Assembly (NCBI GenBank): GCA_947650365.1
Contig: OX393555.1
Location: forward strand, 17,244,512-17,308,511
Source: Chamaelirium japonicum
Lineage: Eukaryota > Streptophyta > Magnoliopsida > Liliales > Melanthiaceae
Direction of reading: 5' to 3'
DNA length: 64,000 bases
Made by a program: the position numbers and the translations under genes. The notes under the pieces were generated by a model. The model searched no databases. It worked only from the letters and a program-made list of their open reading frames with translations, and was not told where the DNA came from. Shown here one piece after another: positions 54,187 through 64,000 of this stretch. The first letter of the stretch is position 1; each line of letters opens with the position of its first letter.

Positions 54187-55562
54187 ATGTATGCATTGGT
54201 CTTTTAGTTACTATCCTAGGTTATGTTTTAGGATCGTTAAAACTAGTACTTACTATGAATGTTAGTCCCTTTTGCCTTACTGAAATACCTATTAGAGATT
54301 CTTTGAGGTTGAAGGTTCTATGTTCCATCTGTCTGATCTAATCTTCTGTTATCTTATGTTTTGTAACACAAAAGTTAGACATGCTATAGTAACTTAGGGT
54401 TCCCGTTCGGGCATACCCATGTCCCCACTGTAGCTCTTACCTTTTTTTACACCATGGATGCTAAAATGGTTTTTTTTTATATCAAATAAATGGATAGAAA
54501 AACATAGATCACCTGGAGTTTGCCATGTTTGGCGGTTTATTATCTTCTTTTCTAACATTTGATGATTTCTTTTATTCTTTTCAAAACCTATTCACGTTGA
54601 TACTTTTGAATACCCTGTTGGAAACCGAATTTAAATTCAAGGGGTAAATTACACTTTACCCCTCTGAAATTTAGCCTAAAATCACTTAACCCCCTCTAGT
54701 TAATAAACCCCATTCCACCCCCACCCCCTCAATTCAGTTTTGATTAGATAGAAATTACCAAATGAGGAAATTTAGTAGTTGGCAAAAGGGGTATTCTACT
54801 AACATTCAAAACTATAGGGACCGATTTGGAACATAAAAAAATTTCAGGGGGAAAAGTGCAATTTATCCAAATTCAAAAGTAACTTTTGCTGAAGTGATTC
54901 AGGACTAGATATCAGCGGAAAGAGTTATGCTACATTCCTTCTTTTCTTTTAGTAAACCTTGTTTTCTAATTTTGACGATTTACATCACATGTTTTGTGTG
55001 ATATGAATATTGTCTATTTGAGAACATATTTGTGCATAGTGGGTTCATACACCCACTGTGCACATGAGACATCCTATATTTTATTGATTTACTGAAGAGA
55101 TGAAGCAGAACCCTCAATGTTCAAAGTCTAAACATGAATAGGGTTTGAAAAGAAAAGAGATCATCAAATGTAATGTTTGAAAAGAAAGATATAAACCATC
55201 AATAATGGCCAACCCTAGGTGATCAATTTTTGTTTATCATTCGTTTGATGGTTTAGATGGATGGACAAAACAACCATTTTGAGATCCAATTGTCAGGATA
55301 AACATGAGGGCTCCCATGGAGTTGTGGGTGTGCCTGAATAAAAACCCTCAATTACTTTTAGCATGTCTGAAATATGTGTTGTCTAATAGAAGATCACTTA
55401 AGGCAGCTGGAACATAGAACCTCTACCCTTAAAAATTCGCTCATATACCTCTAAAAACTTCAAAATTTCAGTATGACCAAAGAGACATAACATTCATACC
55501 ACTAAGTACTAGTTTTAATGATACCAAAATATTATCTAAGATAGTAACTAAAAGACCAATGC
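54187..55562. repeat. Long inverted repeat, arms of about 440-470 bp
   Basis: The left arm (54187-54627) matches the reverse complement of the right arm (about 55095-55562) in order: ATGCATTGGTCTTTTAGTTA, CTAGTACTTA, GGTTCTATGTTCCA, AGACATGCTA, AAAATGGTT, GATCACCTAGGGTTGGCCAT (right-arm form), TTTGATGAT. Arms differ by substitutions and small indels. The spacer of about 470 bases contains the MITE 54642-54868. It may be a fold-back transposon or an inverted duplication. No coding frame. Confidence 0.8.
54642..54868. mobile_element. Mutator-like MITE with GGG end, 227 bp
   Basis: Ends GGGTAAATTACACTTTACCC and (right, reversed) GGATAAATTGCACTTTTCCC. Flanks AAATTCAAG (54633-54641) and AAATTCAAA (54869-54877) match at 8 of 9 bases. 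It sits in the spacer of the long inverted repeat. Confidence 0.8.
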
Positions 55563-57308
55563 ATACTTAACTACTATCTCTAGATGGGAAGGAGATGATA
55601 TGAAAAGGAGATGTTTATAGCCGTTGATGTTTTCATGATGAAAAATTCTGCAAGACTTCTTCCACCCTTAAATGAGAAGTTGGGTCCAGCTGAATATACT
55701 TTGTGATTTAAAAGCTTTAAGACGAAGGGACATTAGATGGTTCGCAAAAGATTTGGAGGCTTGCTGCAATTGGTGCGTGATTCTGGAAGAATTGATGTTG
55801 ATGTAAGCACTAAGCAGCCGTCCAATGCACGTAAAGGTCCATCGGGAAATATTTGGTTTAAATTCCATTTGATTCAAGTTTTAGTGGCTTAATATGATTT
55901 GGATCTATGGCACAAGTGTAAATGCAATGCATATCTGTTTGTTCTGTCATGAATTTTAATTTCCTACTCTTTTAAGTAGCCATTGTGTTTGGCTTCCCCG
56001 GTCCGCATTACAATTCCGATTACCCTACTAAACTAGGTTCACCTCCAAGGCTCCAACTTAGGACCGACTAATCCCAAATTATCGCAAAAAAAAAATTGAT
56101 GGATTTATGTGGGACGGTCCGACGAGAAGGAACTTGAGGGAAGAAGTAACTGAGGATTTTGATTGTTTGTTTCTGGGAGAAATCGCCATCCAGTATTGAT
56201 AAAAGTTTAGTTTTTCCTTAGTTCCAACCTTTGTTACCAGAAACTCCGATTTTTTGAGCAAGTCTCAATTAAAAGACGACTTATTCAGTAAATATTCGTT
56301 ACACGACTCTTTTTCGATTTTTTGAAAAAATCATGATTTTATGAAAAACTCATGATTTTCATGTTTTAATCCCGATTAATTGCATTTAAATTCCATCATG
56401 TATTGCTCAAAAAACCTGTTGTAACATCTATATATAAATATGTCCTAAAATTTTACTGTTTGTTTCCTGACTCTTTCCCGACCTTTTTACTTTTTTTCGA
56501 TTTTTCCGACTTCTCCCCTAGCCGATTTTTTCTCGACTTCCGACTTGGTAACTATGGTTCCAACGACAACAGTGGTCAAAATACCTAATAAAAGCAGATC
56601 CGTATTTAGAAATTAGAAACCTACTGTCACTGATCCTTGTGTTTAAGGATGTTGTGAATTTGGAGTAGGCATCACTTAGAAATATTCTGGATTGATTTTT
56701 GCTTGTCTTGAATTTACTTCATCTGAATTCTATTTGTGGTTCATGTGAACTCAGGTTCCCCTCTTTTCTCTTGGTTCAGCCATGGTGTATTGTGCAGAGA
56801 CGAGGCTCATGCACAAGACAACCTGAATCTTTAGTCAGCACTTCCCCCAAAAAACTCATGCTAGGCCTCGAAGAATCTATTTTTAGATTATTTACAGATG
56901 AAATTTGTTCAAAAAAAATCTTTTTTTTTTAATTCTATATTAGTGCGAACTATAATAATTTATTCCTCTCTTAATAATCTTTTGTGCTCTTCTAATCATG
57001 TGGTGGGCTTTCCTTCTGAATCTCATTTACTCGTAGCTGAAGATGAGTGAAAGCTCGACATCTGATAGACTAGTGTGTTCTTGCAGGAATGTTCGTGCCT
57101 TTTCGGTGCAGTTCTCGAATCTCGATGTTTGGCTCTGATCTGCCGCACTACTACATGCATGAGAAGGCATATGCGAATGCTCGTTCAAGCGTAGCATTAA
57201 GTCTTGGTTATTATGTTTCGGATCTCGAGACTGTCGTGTTGCCATTTGATCATGTATAGTGGTGTTGCGTGGAGTACTCACCATTTAGGATGAGTGTTCG
57301 ATAAAATA
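55563..57308. other. No firm gene; one short open exon-like frame
   Basis: AT-rich. 56,260-56,520 repeats ATTTTTTCGA-like words loosely. The only candidate is the frame at 57089-57259. Confidence 0.35.
57089..57259 (+). CDS. Uncertain 56-residue frame after a splice-acceptor-like site
   Basis: TGTTCTTGCAG at 57076-57086 is a good acceptor. From 57089 the frame reads MFVPFRCSSRISMFGSDLPH and ends with DLETVVLPFDHV and a stop. Normal composition, no known motif. It might be a terminal exon of the plus-strand unit that starts near 51.6 kb, or chance. Confidence 0.2.
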   Translation: MFVPFRCSSRISMFGSDLPHYYMHEKAYANARSSVALSLGYYVSDLETVVLPFDHV

Positions 57309-57767
57309 GGGCTTTTTGATAATCGATCCCTACAAACTAGTCTAATTGCATATTAACCCCTGGAAACCTTATTGTTGCATATCAATCCACCAGTATATAT
57401 GAAGTTGTGCATACTCATCCCTCCGGTTAGCTGCGGCGAATATACTCGGAATCTTCCCTTGTTGACTGCTATGTGTAATCGTGGAGGGTTGTTGGACCTG
57501 TCGGACGAGCGGGGAGGCGAGAGCGGAGCTGATTTAGGGTTGGGGTACTTGAACTGAAAAGAACTGGAGTTAGCCAATCTAGATGTGGGTCACCCTTTAT
57601 TTGGACATCCTGTTAGAAGCTCGCTGTGGTTCAGTCAGTTTCTGTTGATGGATAACAACATGCATAACTTTAAATATTTTGGAGGATCAATATGTAAATA
57701 TATGGTTTTTAGGGGTTAATTAACAGACATTTAGACTAATTTGTACTGGTGGATTTGCACAAGACCC
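57309..57767. mobile_element. Mutator-like MITE with GGG end, 459 bp
   Basis: Left end GGGCTTTTTGAT and right end GTGCAAGACCC, followed inward by matching blocks (CTAGTCTAATTGCATATTAA with TTAATTAACAGACATTTAGA reversed). Arms are well drifted and the 9-bp flanks match poorly, so it is an older copy. Confidence 0.55.
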
Positions 57768-58192
57768 TACAATATAATGTCCACGATCCAGTGATTTTGG
57801 AGAACTTGAATATCTTTCGAGTCCATGGAACAAGACTGCACTATGAAGGTTTGAAGTTATGAAAGAAAGTCGATACTATGTGTACAGCTTTTATCTGCGA
57901 TATGCTTTGATCGCTTCGACCTTCTAAACCACCGAACAAGTGGTTGAACCTGCTTGGATCGGTCCCAGCATCTGGTTTAGTGAACCAGGTTTTAGCGACC
58001 AGTCTGGTCTGGTCTGGTCTGATTTTCAAAATATTGCATGAAAGTCATCCAACTCAGTTGAGTCCTTGGATTCACCCATGGAATGGCGGAAGCGTAAATC
58101 TATCCCTGGTCGACGGGCTGGTACCCTGGCTTTATTTTTATTTTTTTTATTTTTTTGAGGAACAATCAGAGGTTTATTGTTGGAAGTAGTAA

Positions 58193-58642
58193 GGGCTTTT
58201 TTTTCAAAATATTATTAAAAAATATATATATTTAACTAAATAGCGGTCGACCTAAACTATTTACCAACCTAGCGCTCTGATAGCCATGTGGCATATCAAC
58301 GCCGTAAAGCGAGCGCAATATTTTTTTTTTTTTCGGTACAAGTAGAACCCGGTATTTGGATTACCGGGTTTAAACCCGGTATTCTGGATTCTGGATTTAC
58401 CCGAAAATCCAACGAGAAAACAGCAAGTATGGGACCTTGGCATCCAGAAAACAGCTAAGTGTGAATTAAACTCGGTATCCCAAATACATGGTTCTACTTG
58501 AAAACAAAAAAAAAAATCCGCACTCGCTTTACGACTCTGACATGCCGCGTGGCTGTCAGAGCGCTAACTTGGTAAATAGTTTTGATCAACCACTATTAAG
58601 TTAAATATTTATTTTTTTAATAATATTTTGAAAAAAAACCCC
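58193..58642. mobile_element. Mutator-like MITE with long inverted arms, 450 bp
   Basis: Perfect 9-bp duplication AAGTAGTAA (58184-58192 and 58643-58651). Ends GGGCTTTTTTTTTCAAAAT and ATTTTGAAAAAAAACCCC. Arms pair for over 150 bases, including ACTATTTACCAA and AGCGCTCTGA blocks. No coding content. Confidence 0.9.
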
Positions 58643-58672
58643 AAGTAGTAACCATATAGGTTTTAAAACAAA

Positions 58673-58943
58673 GGAATTTTTGCATATAACCCCCTAAAGA
58701 ATATTGATAATATAAACAAACCCCTCATTCTTTAATATTTATAAATAACCCACTGATATATTCTGATTTTATAAACCCCTCACTGTTACCTTTGGCCCTC
58801 AAGTTAAATGAAAAAACTTAAAAAGTTGGCAAACAGGTAATGTGGAGGGAATTTATTAAATGTTAGAATATGTGAGAGGGTGATTTATATTGAGGGGCTT
58901 TATTTGTAATAGAAATATTTATTAGGGGTTATATGTAAAAATC
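58673..58943. mobile_element. Mutator-like MITE with GG end, about 271 bp
   Basis: GGAATTTTTGCATATAACCC pairs with GGGGTTATATGTAAAAATCG. Flanks TAAAACAAA and TTAAAAAAA agree only partly. It starts 22 bases after the flank of the MITE at 58193-58642. Confidence 0.65.
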
Positions 58944-59943
58944 GTTAAAAAAAACCCCACCCAACTCCCTCCCTGCTAACCCGAACACAACCTAAGCCCA
59001 AACCTAATATGGTTGGACTAGGGTTGGTATTTTACATGTTTGGGTTGGGATCGGGTTGAAAAATCCCAACTCGGCCTTTATTTGGGTTGGGCCTGTTCAT
59101 AGGATCGGGCCAACCCAAACCAACCCAAAACTTGACCATTTAGTAAATCTGTATTATATATAAAATAATGTTGAGTAGAGGTTGTCTTCCATCCGTCCGA
59201 TCATCGTTGAATATAAGTCGTCACTTGTGGTGAAACTTTGATGGATATTTATCCTGCTTCTAATGGCTACCATTGAATGTCATCCATATAAGAATGTCCA
59301 TGACGGCTTTACATTGTATTATTACAAAGTGACTGTTATACATAGACATTTTCTCTTCTACCATGTTGTAATATGTCAATCCAGCCATACAACCTGACCG
59401 ACCAGACGGGTTGGGCTTGAGCTAGGGAAGTTCAACCTGACCTCGGGTTGGGCTGGGATTGGACGGAGGGTTCAACCCCTCAAGTTGACCCCCCAGCCCG
59501 CCCGAGTTGCAACCCTAAGTAGAAATCCAATTCTATAGTTTTAGGGATTTTTTTTTTGGTTCTATCAAGCCCATCAAGACAACCATGTTTAAGTAAAATC
59601 TCAACATCCTTTCTAAAAACCAAAGAATCACAGGTTATCATGATATTTCAGTACATAATCCACACCCTTAAAAGAGGGGGAAAAGCATACAAAGTAGCAA
59701 ACAAAGGCCACCTAGAATACTCCACAAATGCAAGCCATGCCATTCACTTCAGTTTCATCAAGTATAATTAATGTGTACAAGATGTGCTACTCTCCGAATA
59801 CAGCACACTAATAACATGGCCGACGGGGTATATCCTGCTCCTTTTGATCTGTTTTCCTCCTATTCATATACAATGCTCCAATATCCTTCTCAACTGTTCG
59901 ATCGCGATTGGTGTGGCAAAACCGCGAGGTTAATCGGATCAAG
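58944..59943. other. No gene seen; 3' flank of SPPA at the right
   Basis: 59,020-59,517 holds GGGTTGGG/CCCAACCC words like those of hAT MITEs, but no target duplication was found. The last few hundred bases are probably SPPA 3' UTR on the minus strand. Confidence 0.4.
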
Positions 59944-61198
59944 TCATATGGAGCTTAGATAGTCCTTTATAAGCGCCAAGACCGGATTATCATCCGATGC
60001 ACCCTCCAATCTTTCGAACACGATACCTTCCATTCTTGCTTGAACCCCACTAGATGATGCGAGATCCTGCAACACTTCCTTCACCGTCCTATCGAAGCCA
60101 ATTAAGGAGCTCCCGATGCCGCTCAATATTTCGGGCAATGATGGTGAGGGCCTCGACATCTCGACTAACCTAACCTGCGCTCACAAAGACGGGTTCAGTA
60201 AGCTCGTGCAATAGAAGTGTGTCTTATTGATAACTCAAACTGGCCGACGAGATGGATACCACCAACAAAGCATTGCCACACATTAATTCAAGGGAAAATT
60301 ACAAAAACTTCCCCTGAACTATGCACCTCATTTCATATTGGTCCCTCAACTTTTTTTTCCTTTTGAACAATTTGAACCCTGAACTATGCTCCATCTGCAT
60401 TTGGCACCCTCCCGTCAACTTCTTATCCCGAAAATAACCTTATTAACTTCCAATGAGACTCATGATTTTTGAATTTTTTAACTTATGATTACTAGGACAA
60501 GGGTATTTTGGGAGTAAAAGTTGACGGAGGGGGACTAAATGCAGACGGAGCATAGTTCACGGTTCGAATTGTTCAAAAAAAGAGTTGAGGAGCCAATATG
60601 AAATGAGATGCATAGTCCAGGGTAAGTTTTTGTAATTTGATCAGAATTTAAAGTGTGGTAATGGGTATTAATAGTGAAAGTAATTGAGTAGAGGCACTAA
60701 GTCTGGCATTTGATTGGAAGTAAAAGTGACCTACCCTAAATCCAAATCATTGAAAGAACATGTGAAAGTGGTAAAGAATTATAGACTAACCTTCCTATCT
60801 TGAGGTATATTAGCCTTGTGTTTTGCGATCGCGACAGCTCGGGAGAGCCCACCGATAGCATCTACCAACCCATGGGAGGCTGCATCTTTACCGCTCCATA
60901 CCCTCCCTTGAGCAACCTGCTCCATCTGATCTATCTGGCAACAGAAGAATTTTACAACTGTTGTAATTATAAGGATAATATTTTGAATTAGGTTTCAGCC
61001 GATAGTTTGAGTTGATCTCTCACCCTCGGCCTTTTTTATCCGGGCTTCAGACCGGCATTGGCAGTTTATATATATATATGGACTAAAAATATGAAAAAGG
61101 AATTACTTACAGTCATTGATCTTGAAAAGGCTGCTTTGTCTCGAAACTGTCTATAAGCGTTCTGTGCTAACTTCTCGAAAAGTTCTGCTTCATCTGGT
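59944..61198 (-). CDS. SPPA: Signal peptide peptidase A (plastid SppA), last three exons
   Basis: Three minus-strand exons in good splice frame: 61198-61111 (PDEAELFEKLAQNAYRQF...), 60934-60791 (IDQMEQVAQGRVWSGKDAA, SHGLVDAIGGLSRAVAIAK) and 60174-59944 (VRLVEMSRPSPSLPEILSGI through LIKDYLSSI and stop). Boundaries have TTACAG, TGCCAG and GCGCAG acceptors, and GTAAGT and GTTAGT donors; exon phases join exactly. The GRVW.G..A...GLVD.IGGL block is the signature of the SppA/protease IV C-terminal domain (peptidase family S49). In plants SppA is a thylakoid-bound serine protease. The exons with the catalytic Ser and Lys are not visible; they must lie further right, past the copia element, or have been lost. 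The first intron in view is 176 bp; the second is 616 bp because of a MITE. All three exons are free of stops, so this end is probably functional. Confidence 0.88.
60292..60642. mobile_element. Mutator-like MITE inside an SPPA intron, 351 bp
   Basis: Left arm AAAATTACAAAAACTTCCCC and right arm CAGGGTAAGTTTTTGTAATTTG pair, with CTCATTTCATATTGG and CCAATATGAAATGAG further in. Flanks TTAATTCAA and AGAATTTAA agree at 6 of 9 bases. It fills more than half of the intron 60175-60790 and leaves both splice sites untouched. Confidence 0.8.
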
Positions 61199-62183
61199 CT
61201 GTAAGAATCAAGATAATCTTTCCTGATCAGAATTTAAAACTTAATGCAAAATAAAAGTATAAAAGATGAGACAAACAACATCATCAAAATGCAAGGTGAA
61301 TCCAAGAGGACTCCTGCCTTGATAGGATAAGATCACCTAACCTATTCATAGTGGAGGCTTGAGGATCAAGAAATCATCAAATGGCAACTAATCTTATAAT
61401 TAAAGTAGGCAACAAAGTCATCCCTGAATCCTGATCATGGTAGTCTGGAGTCTGAACCAATGTTAAGCTGATCAAATATGGGAGTTTGCTGGAACCTTCT
61501 TTCACTAAGATCTAAAAGTCCATAACCTGGGACAAGCTCCTCCGCAAGGATGAGTTTGACATTTCTTGTATGACGCCTCGGCCATTGTTCTAAAACTCCA
61601 TAAAACTCAGACGAGTTGGACCGGGTTGAGTCGACTCAGCCAGACTTCGAGTCGAGCCCGAGTTTCGAGTTAGAACAATGGCTTCATACAATATTGTGTA
61701 TTAGGAGAATGAACTTTGTTTTGTTTAAATGCTAAGCAACAATGCTTTGGAGTTGGTCCTCTCTCATCAAAAGTTTCAGTGGGATGACATTTCTAGTACA
61801 GAATTCATTGGCAGTTGGTCCTCCAACAAGTTTGTCAACGAGCCACGTCAAAGATAATACCCATCCTATGTTTAGTTTCATATTGATTTAAGTGATAACA
61901 CTAGAGAGAAGGCCCTCAACGACAATAATTGACGAAGAAGGATTCAAAAAGCCAACCTACATAAGTCGGACAGGGCTCGATGGTACATTTGGATCAACTT
62001 GAGACTTGAAAGACATACTACGGGAATGCTTTTCCCATCCAGATGTCAAAATTAGAGTTGGAGATTGTACTCTTTCCATTGTTCATCAGATAGACATACT
62101 ACTCCATGCAGATGTCATAATCAGCATTGGAATGGTGCTTTCCCCATTACTCATCGGAGAGTCAGAGACACCTCAAATGTGTT
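61199..62183. other. Probable SPPA intron; no exon seen
   Basis: Upstream of the acceptor at 61199-61200 I find no further SPPA coding block before the copia element. A small hairpin lies at 61577-61683. At 62000-62160 two similar stretches around CAGATGTCA.AAT recur. Confidence 0.45.
61577..61683. repeat. Short inverted-repeat element, about 107 bp
   Basis: GGCCATTGTTCTAAAACTC at the left pairs with GAGTTAGAACAATGGC at the right, around a GAGTCGACTCAG core. Target duplication unclear. Confidence 0.55.
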
Positions 62184-62348
62184 TGTGATGAACCATAGGT
62201 GCCTTCTCTCTGTAAGGAGATGACGGCTAGGGTTTGGAGAGAATGGAATACATCTCATTGAGGGACTGAAGCCCAATATATATGTACATGTATACACACA
62301 ACCCGACCCGACTGTACATATAACCCGACCCATCTCTATACATTAACA
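62184..62348 (-). repeat. 3' LTR of the copia element, about 165 bp
   Basis: Begins TGTTAATGTATAGAGATGGG directly after the polypurine tract; ends near TTCATCACA. The left boundary may be off by a few bases because TG occurs at 62184, 62186 and 62189. The partner LTR is outside the window. Confidence 0.7.
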
Positions 62349-62361
62349 CTCTCCCTCAAAC

Positions 62362-63831
62362 TCACGATGGATCATGGACCAAGAGTTTGCCGATAAAATG
62401 CCGGAAGCGAGCAATCGTAAGGGGCTTCGTCAGAAAATCAGCAGTCTGCTCCGATGATGGAATGAATGGCAAGGAGATAGTGTGATCAAGAACCTCCTGG
62501 CGAACATAGTGACAATCAACCTCAATATGTTTTGTCCGCTGATGGAAGACCGGGTTGCTAACAATCTGAATAGCACTCCGGTTGTCACAGAAGAGAGGCG
62601 TCATCCAGGATATCACAACTCCCAGGTCGAGTAGAAGGCGACGAAGCCAAATAATATCTGCGGCGGTGGAAGCCATAGCCCTGTATTCGGCTTCGGTGCT
62701 GGAGCGAGCAACAGACTCATGTTTCTTGCTTCGCCAAGAAATGAGAGAATCACCAAGGAACACACATTATCCGGTGGTAGAACGACAAGTGGCTACATCT
62801 CCTGCCCAATCTGCATCGGAGTAGGCACGCAGCACCAACGGAGAGGTGGAGGGAAAAAGTAGTGAGCGGGTGATGGTGCCTTGGAGGTAGCGGATAATCC
62901 GAAGGAGTGCTGCATAGTGAGCCGAATGAGGAGCCTGAACGAACTGACTGACAATGCCAACAGCATGGGCAATGTCTGGCCGGGTCATAGTGAGGTAGAC
63001 GAGCATCCCAACCAGCCTCTGATAGCGGGAGACTTCCTGAATTGGCTCACCATCTGTAGAAAGAAGCTTCAAATTGAGCACCATGGATGTGTCAGCAGTG
63101 TGAGAGTCAGTAAGAGCAGCATCAACAAAGATGTCGGAGATGTACTTTTGCTGGGAGACCAACAGACCACGAGCTGACCGGGCAATCTCGAGGCCCAAAA
63201 AGTAGCGAAGAGGGTCTAAATCTTTCATCTCAAACTGACTCTGGAGGTGGTGCTGAATGGACGCTATGGTGGCACTGTCATCCCCGGTGATGATCATATC
63301 ATCCACATAGAGAAGAACTGTAATACCCTGACTGGAGGAGCGAGTGAACAGGGCATAGTCAGAGTGGCGCTCAACAAACCCGGCGGCCAGGACTGCACTG
63401 CAGAATCGCTCAAACCAGGCACGTGGGGCCTGTTTGAGCCCATAGATGGCTCGGCGCAAACGACAGACATGACCTGAAGGAGCAGGGACGCCCGGTAGAG
63501 GAGCCATGTATACCTCCTCTGAGAGATCACCGTAGAGAAATGCGTTGGTCACATCCATCTGATGTAGAGGCCACCCTCGAGCAGCTGCCATAGCTAAGAG
63601 GGTGCGAACGGTAGTCATCCGAGCCACTGGAGCAAACGTCTCCTCGTAGTCAATCTCATACTCCTGGGATAAACCAGAAGCAACAAGGCACGCCTTATGC
63701 CGCTCAATGGACCCATCAGGTCGAGTCTTGATCTTGAAGATCCATTTGCAGCTAACAGGAACCACGCCAGTAGGACAAGGAACCAAATCCCATGCCTGAG
63801 TCTTCTGAAAGGCCTCAAGTTCGACTGTCAT
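62362..63831 (-). pseudogene. copia reverse transcriptase and RNase H
   Basis: RT in 62767-63831: KWIFKIKTRPDGSIERHKA, DYEETFAPVARMTTVRTLLA, MDVTNAFLYGDLSEEVYM, YGLKQAPRAWFERF and the catalytic LLYVDDMIITG box. RNase H in 62362-62763: SKKHESVARSSTEAEYRAMA, FCDNRSAIQIVSNPVFHQRT, KHIEVDCHYVR and the end block TADFLTKPL. These are standard Ty1/copia domains in the usual order; the frame continues past 63831 toward integrase. Confidence 0.93.
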
Positions 63832-64000
63832 GGCCTGTCGCCACTCTGAGTGTACAACTGCCTCACGGTACGATTGGGGCTCCCGGTGAGTGTGAAGAGC
63901 TGTAAGAAAGGCCTGTACGACGGAGAGTAGGATGCAACAACAGAGTGTCCAGAAGTGTCAGGAGAAACAGGAGTAAACATAGAGTAACCAAACCTGTCAG

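Larger units (their letters stand above)
62184..64000 (-). mobile_element. Ty1/copia element, 3' part, runs off the right edge
   Basis: Minus strand: pol frames at 63831-62362, a polypurine tract (TTTGAGGGAGAG, about 62349-62360) and a short LTR of about 165 bases starting TGTTAATG at 62348 and ending near 62184. The short LTR suggests an Ale-like lineage (inference). Within the window the coding part shows about one break, and the rest (gag, protease, integrase, 5' LTR) lies outside. It looks comparatively young. Confidence 0.88.

Noticed and set aside
59019-59517. Possible further hAT MITE (TAGGGTTGGTA to GTTGCAACCCTA)
   Set aside because: Ends look similar to hAT termini but the 8-bp flanks (GGTTGGAC and GTAGAAAT) do not match, so the boundaries are unsupported.

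Overview
This 64 kb window is plant nuclear DNA from an accessory, transposon-packed region. Evidence for a plant: a Ty3/gypsy chromovirus with an initiator-tRNA-Met primer site, Ty1/copia elements, a Cassandra LTR carrying a 5S rRNA-like segment, plant-type L1 LINEs (DUF4283 ORF1; ORF2 ending in an RNase H domain), hAT and Mutator-like MITEs, and 3' exons of the plastid signal peptide peptidase SPPA. I cannot name the species from the sequence. Coding genes are few: SPPA on the minus strand (59.9-61.2 kb, its 5' part missing from what I can see), a possible 47-residue membrane protein (51.7 kb), an odd repeated-exon locus (30.5-35.3 kb) and a possible gene remnant (25.6 kb).

Layout. 0-12.3 kb: a 40-bp minisatellite, then an 11.7 kb Tekay/Del-type gypsy element (minus strand) with 3.4 kb LTRs, tRNA-iMet PBS, PPT and a perfect 5-bp duplication GATGG. 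12.3-19 kb: an old plus-strand L1 ORF1 relic, broken up by a 3.06 kb LTR-like insertion and two oppositely oriented hAT MITEs with perfect 8-bp duplications. 19-30 kb: MITEs, microsatellites, the Cassandra LTR at 22.9 kb, and a tandem duplication of about 270 bp in which only one copy carries a hAT MITE. 30.5-35.3 kb: five copies of a promoter-like module (four with TATAAATA boxes, one degenerate, plus CT-rich leaders); the first precedes repeated short exons and the third is split by a 1.9 kb solo LTR. 35.5-40 kb: fold-back MITEs lying inside long (TA)n tracts. 42.2-43.8 kb: an inverted, partial copy of the 13-16 kb LTR-like element. 44.0-51.4 kb: a 6.9 kb L1 LINE (minus) inserted in the end of a hAT MITE; both target duplications can be read.

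51.4-64 kb is the most genic part: the small membrane-protein ORF, a copia fragment, a long inverted repeat with a MITE in its loop, several GGG-ended MITEs, the SPPA 3' exons (one intron carries a MITE), and a copia element running off the right edge, probably within or upstream of SPPA.

Most long translated frames come from low-complexity DNA (TA, CT, GA repeats) or from LTRs and are not genes. The best candidates for something undescribed are the promoter/exon array with CT-repeat introns (30.5-35.3 kb) and the set of hairpin MITEs nested in (TA)n microsatellites (20 kb and 35.6-39.9 kb).
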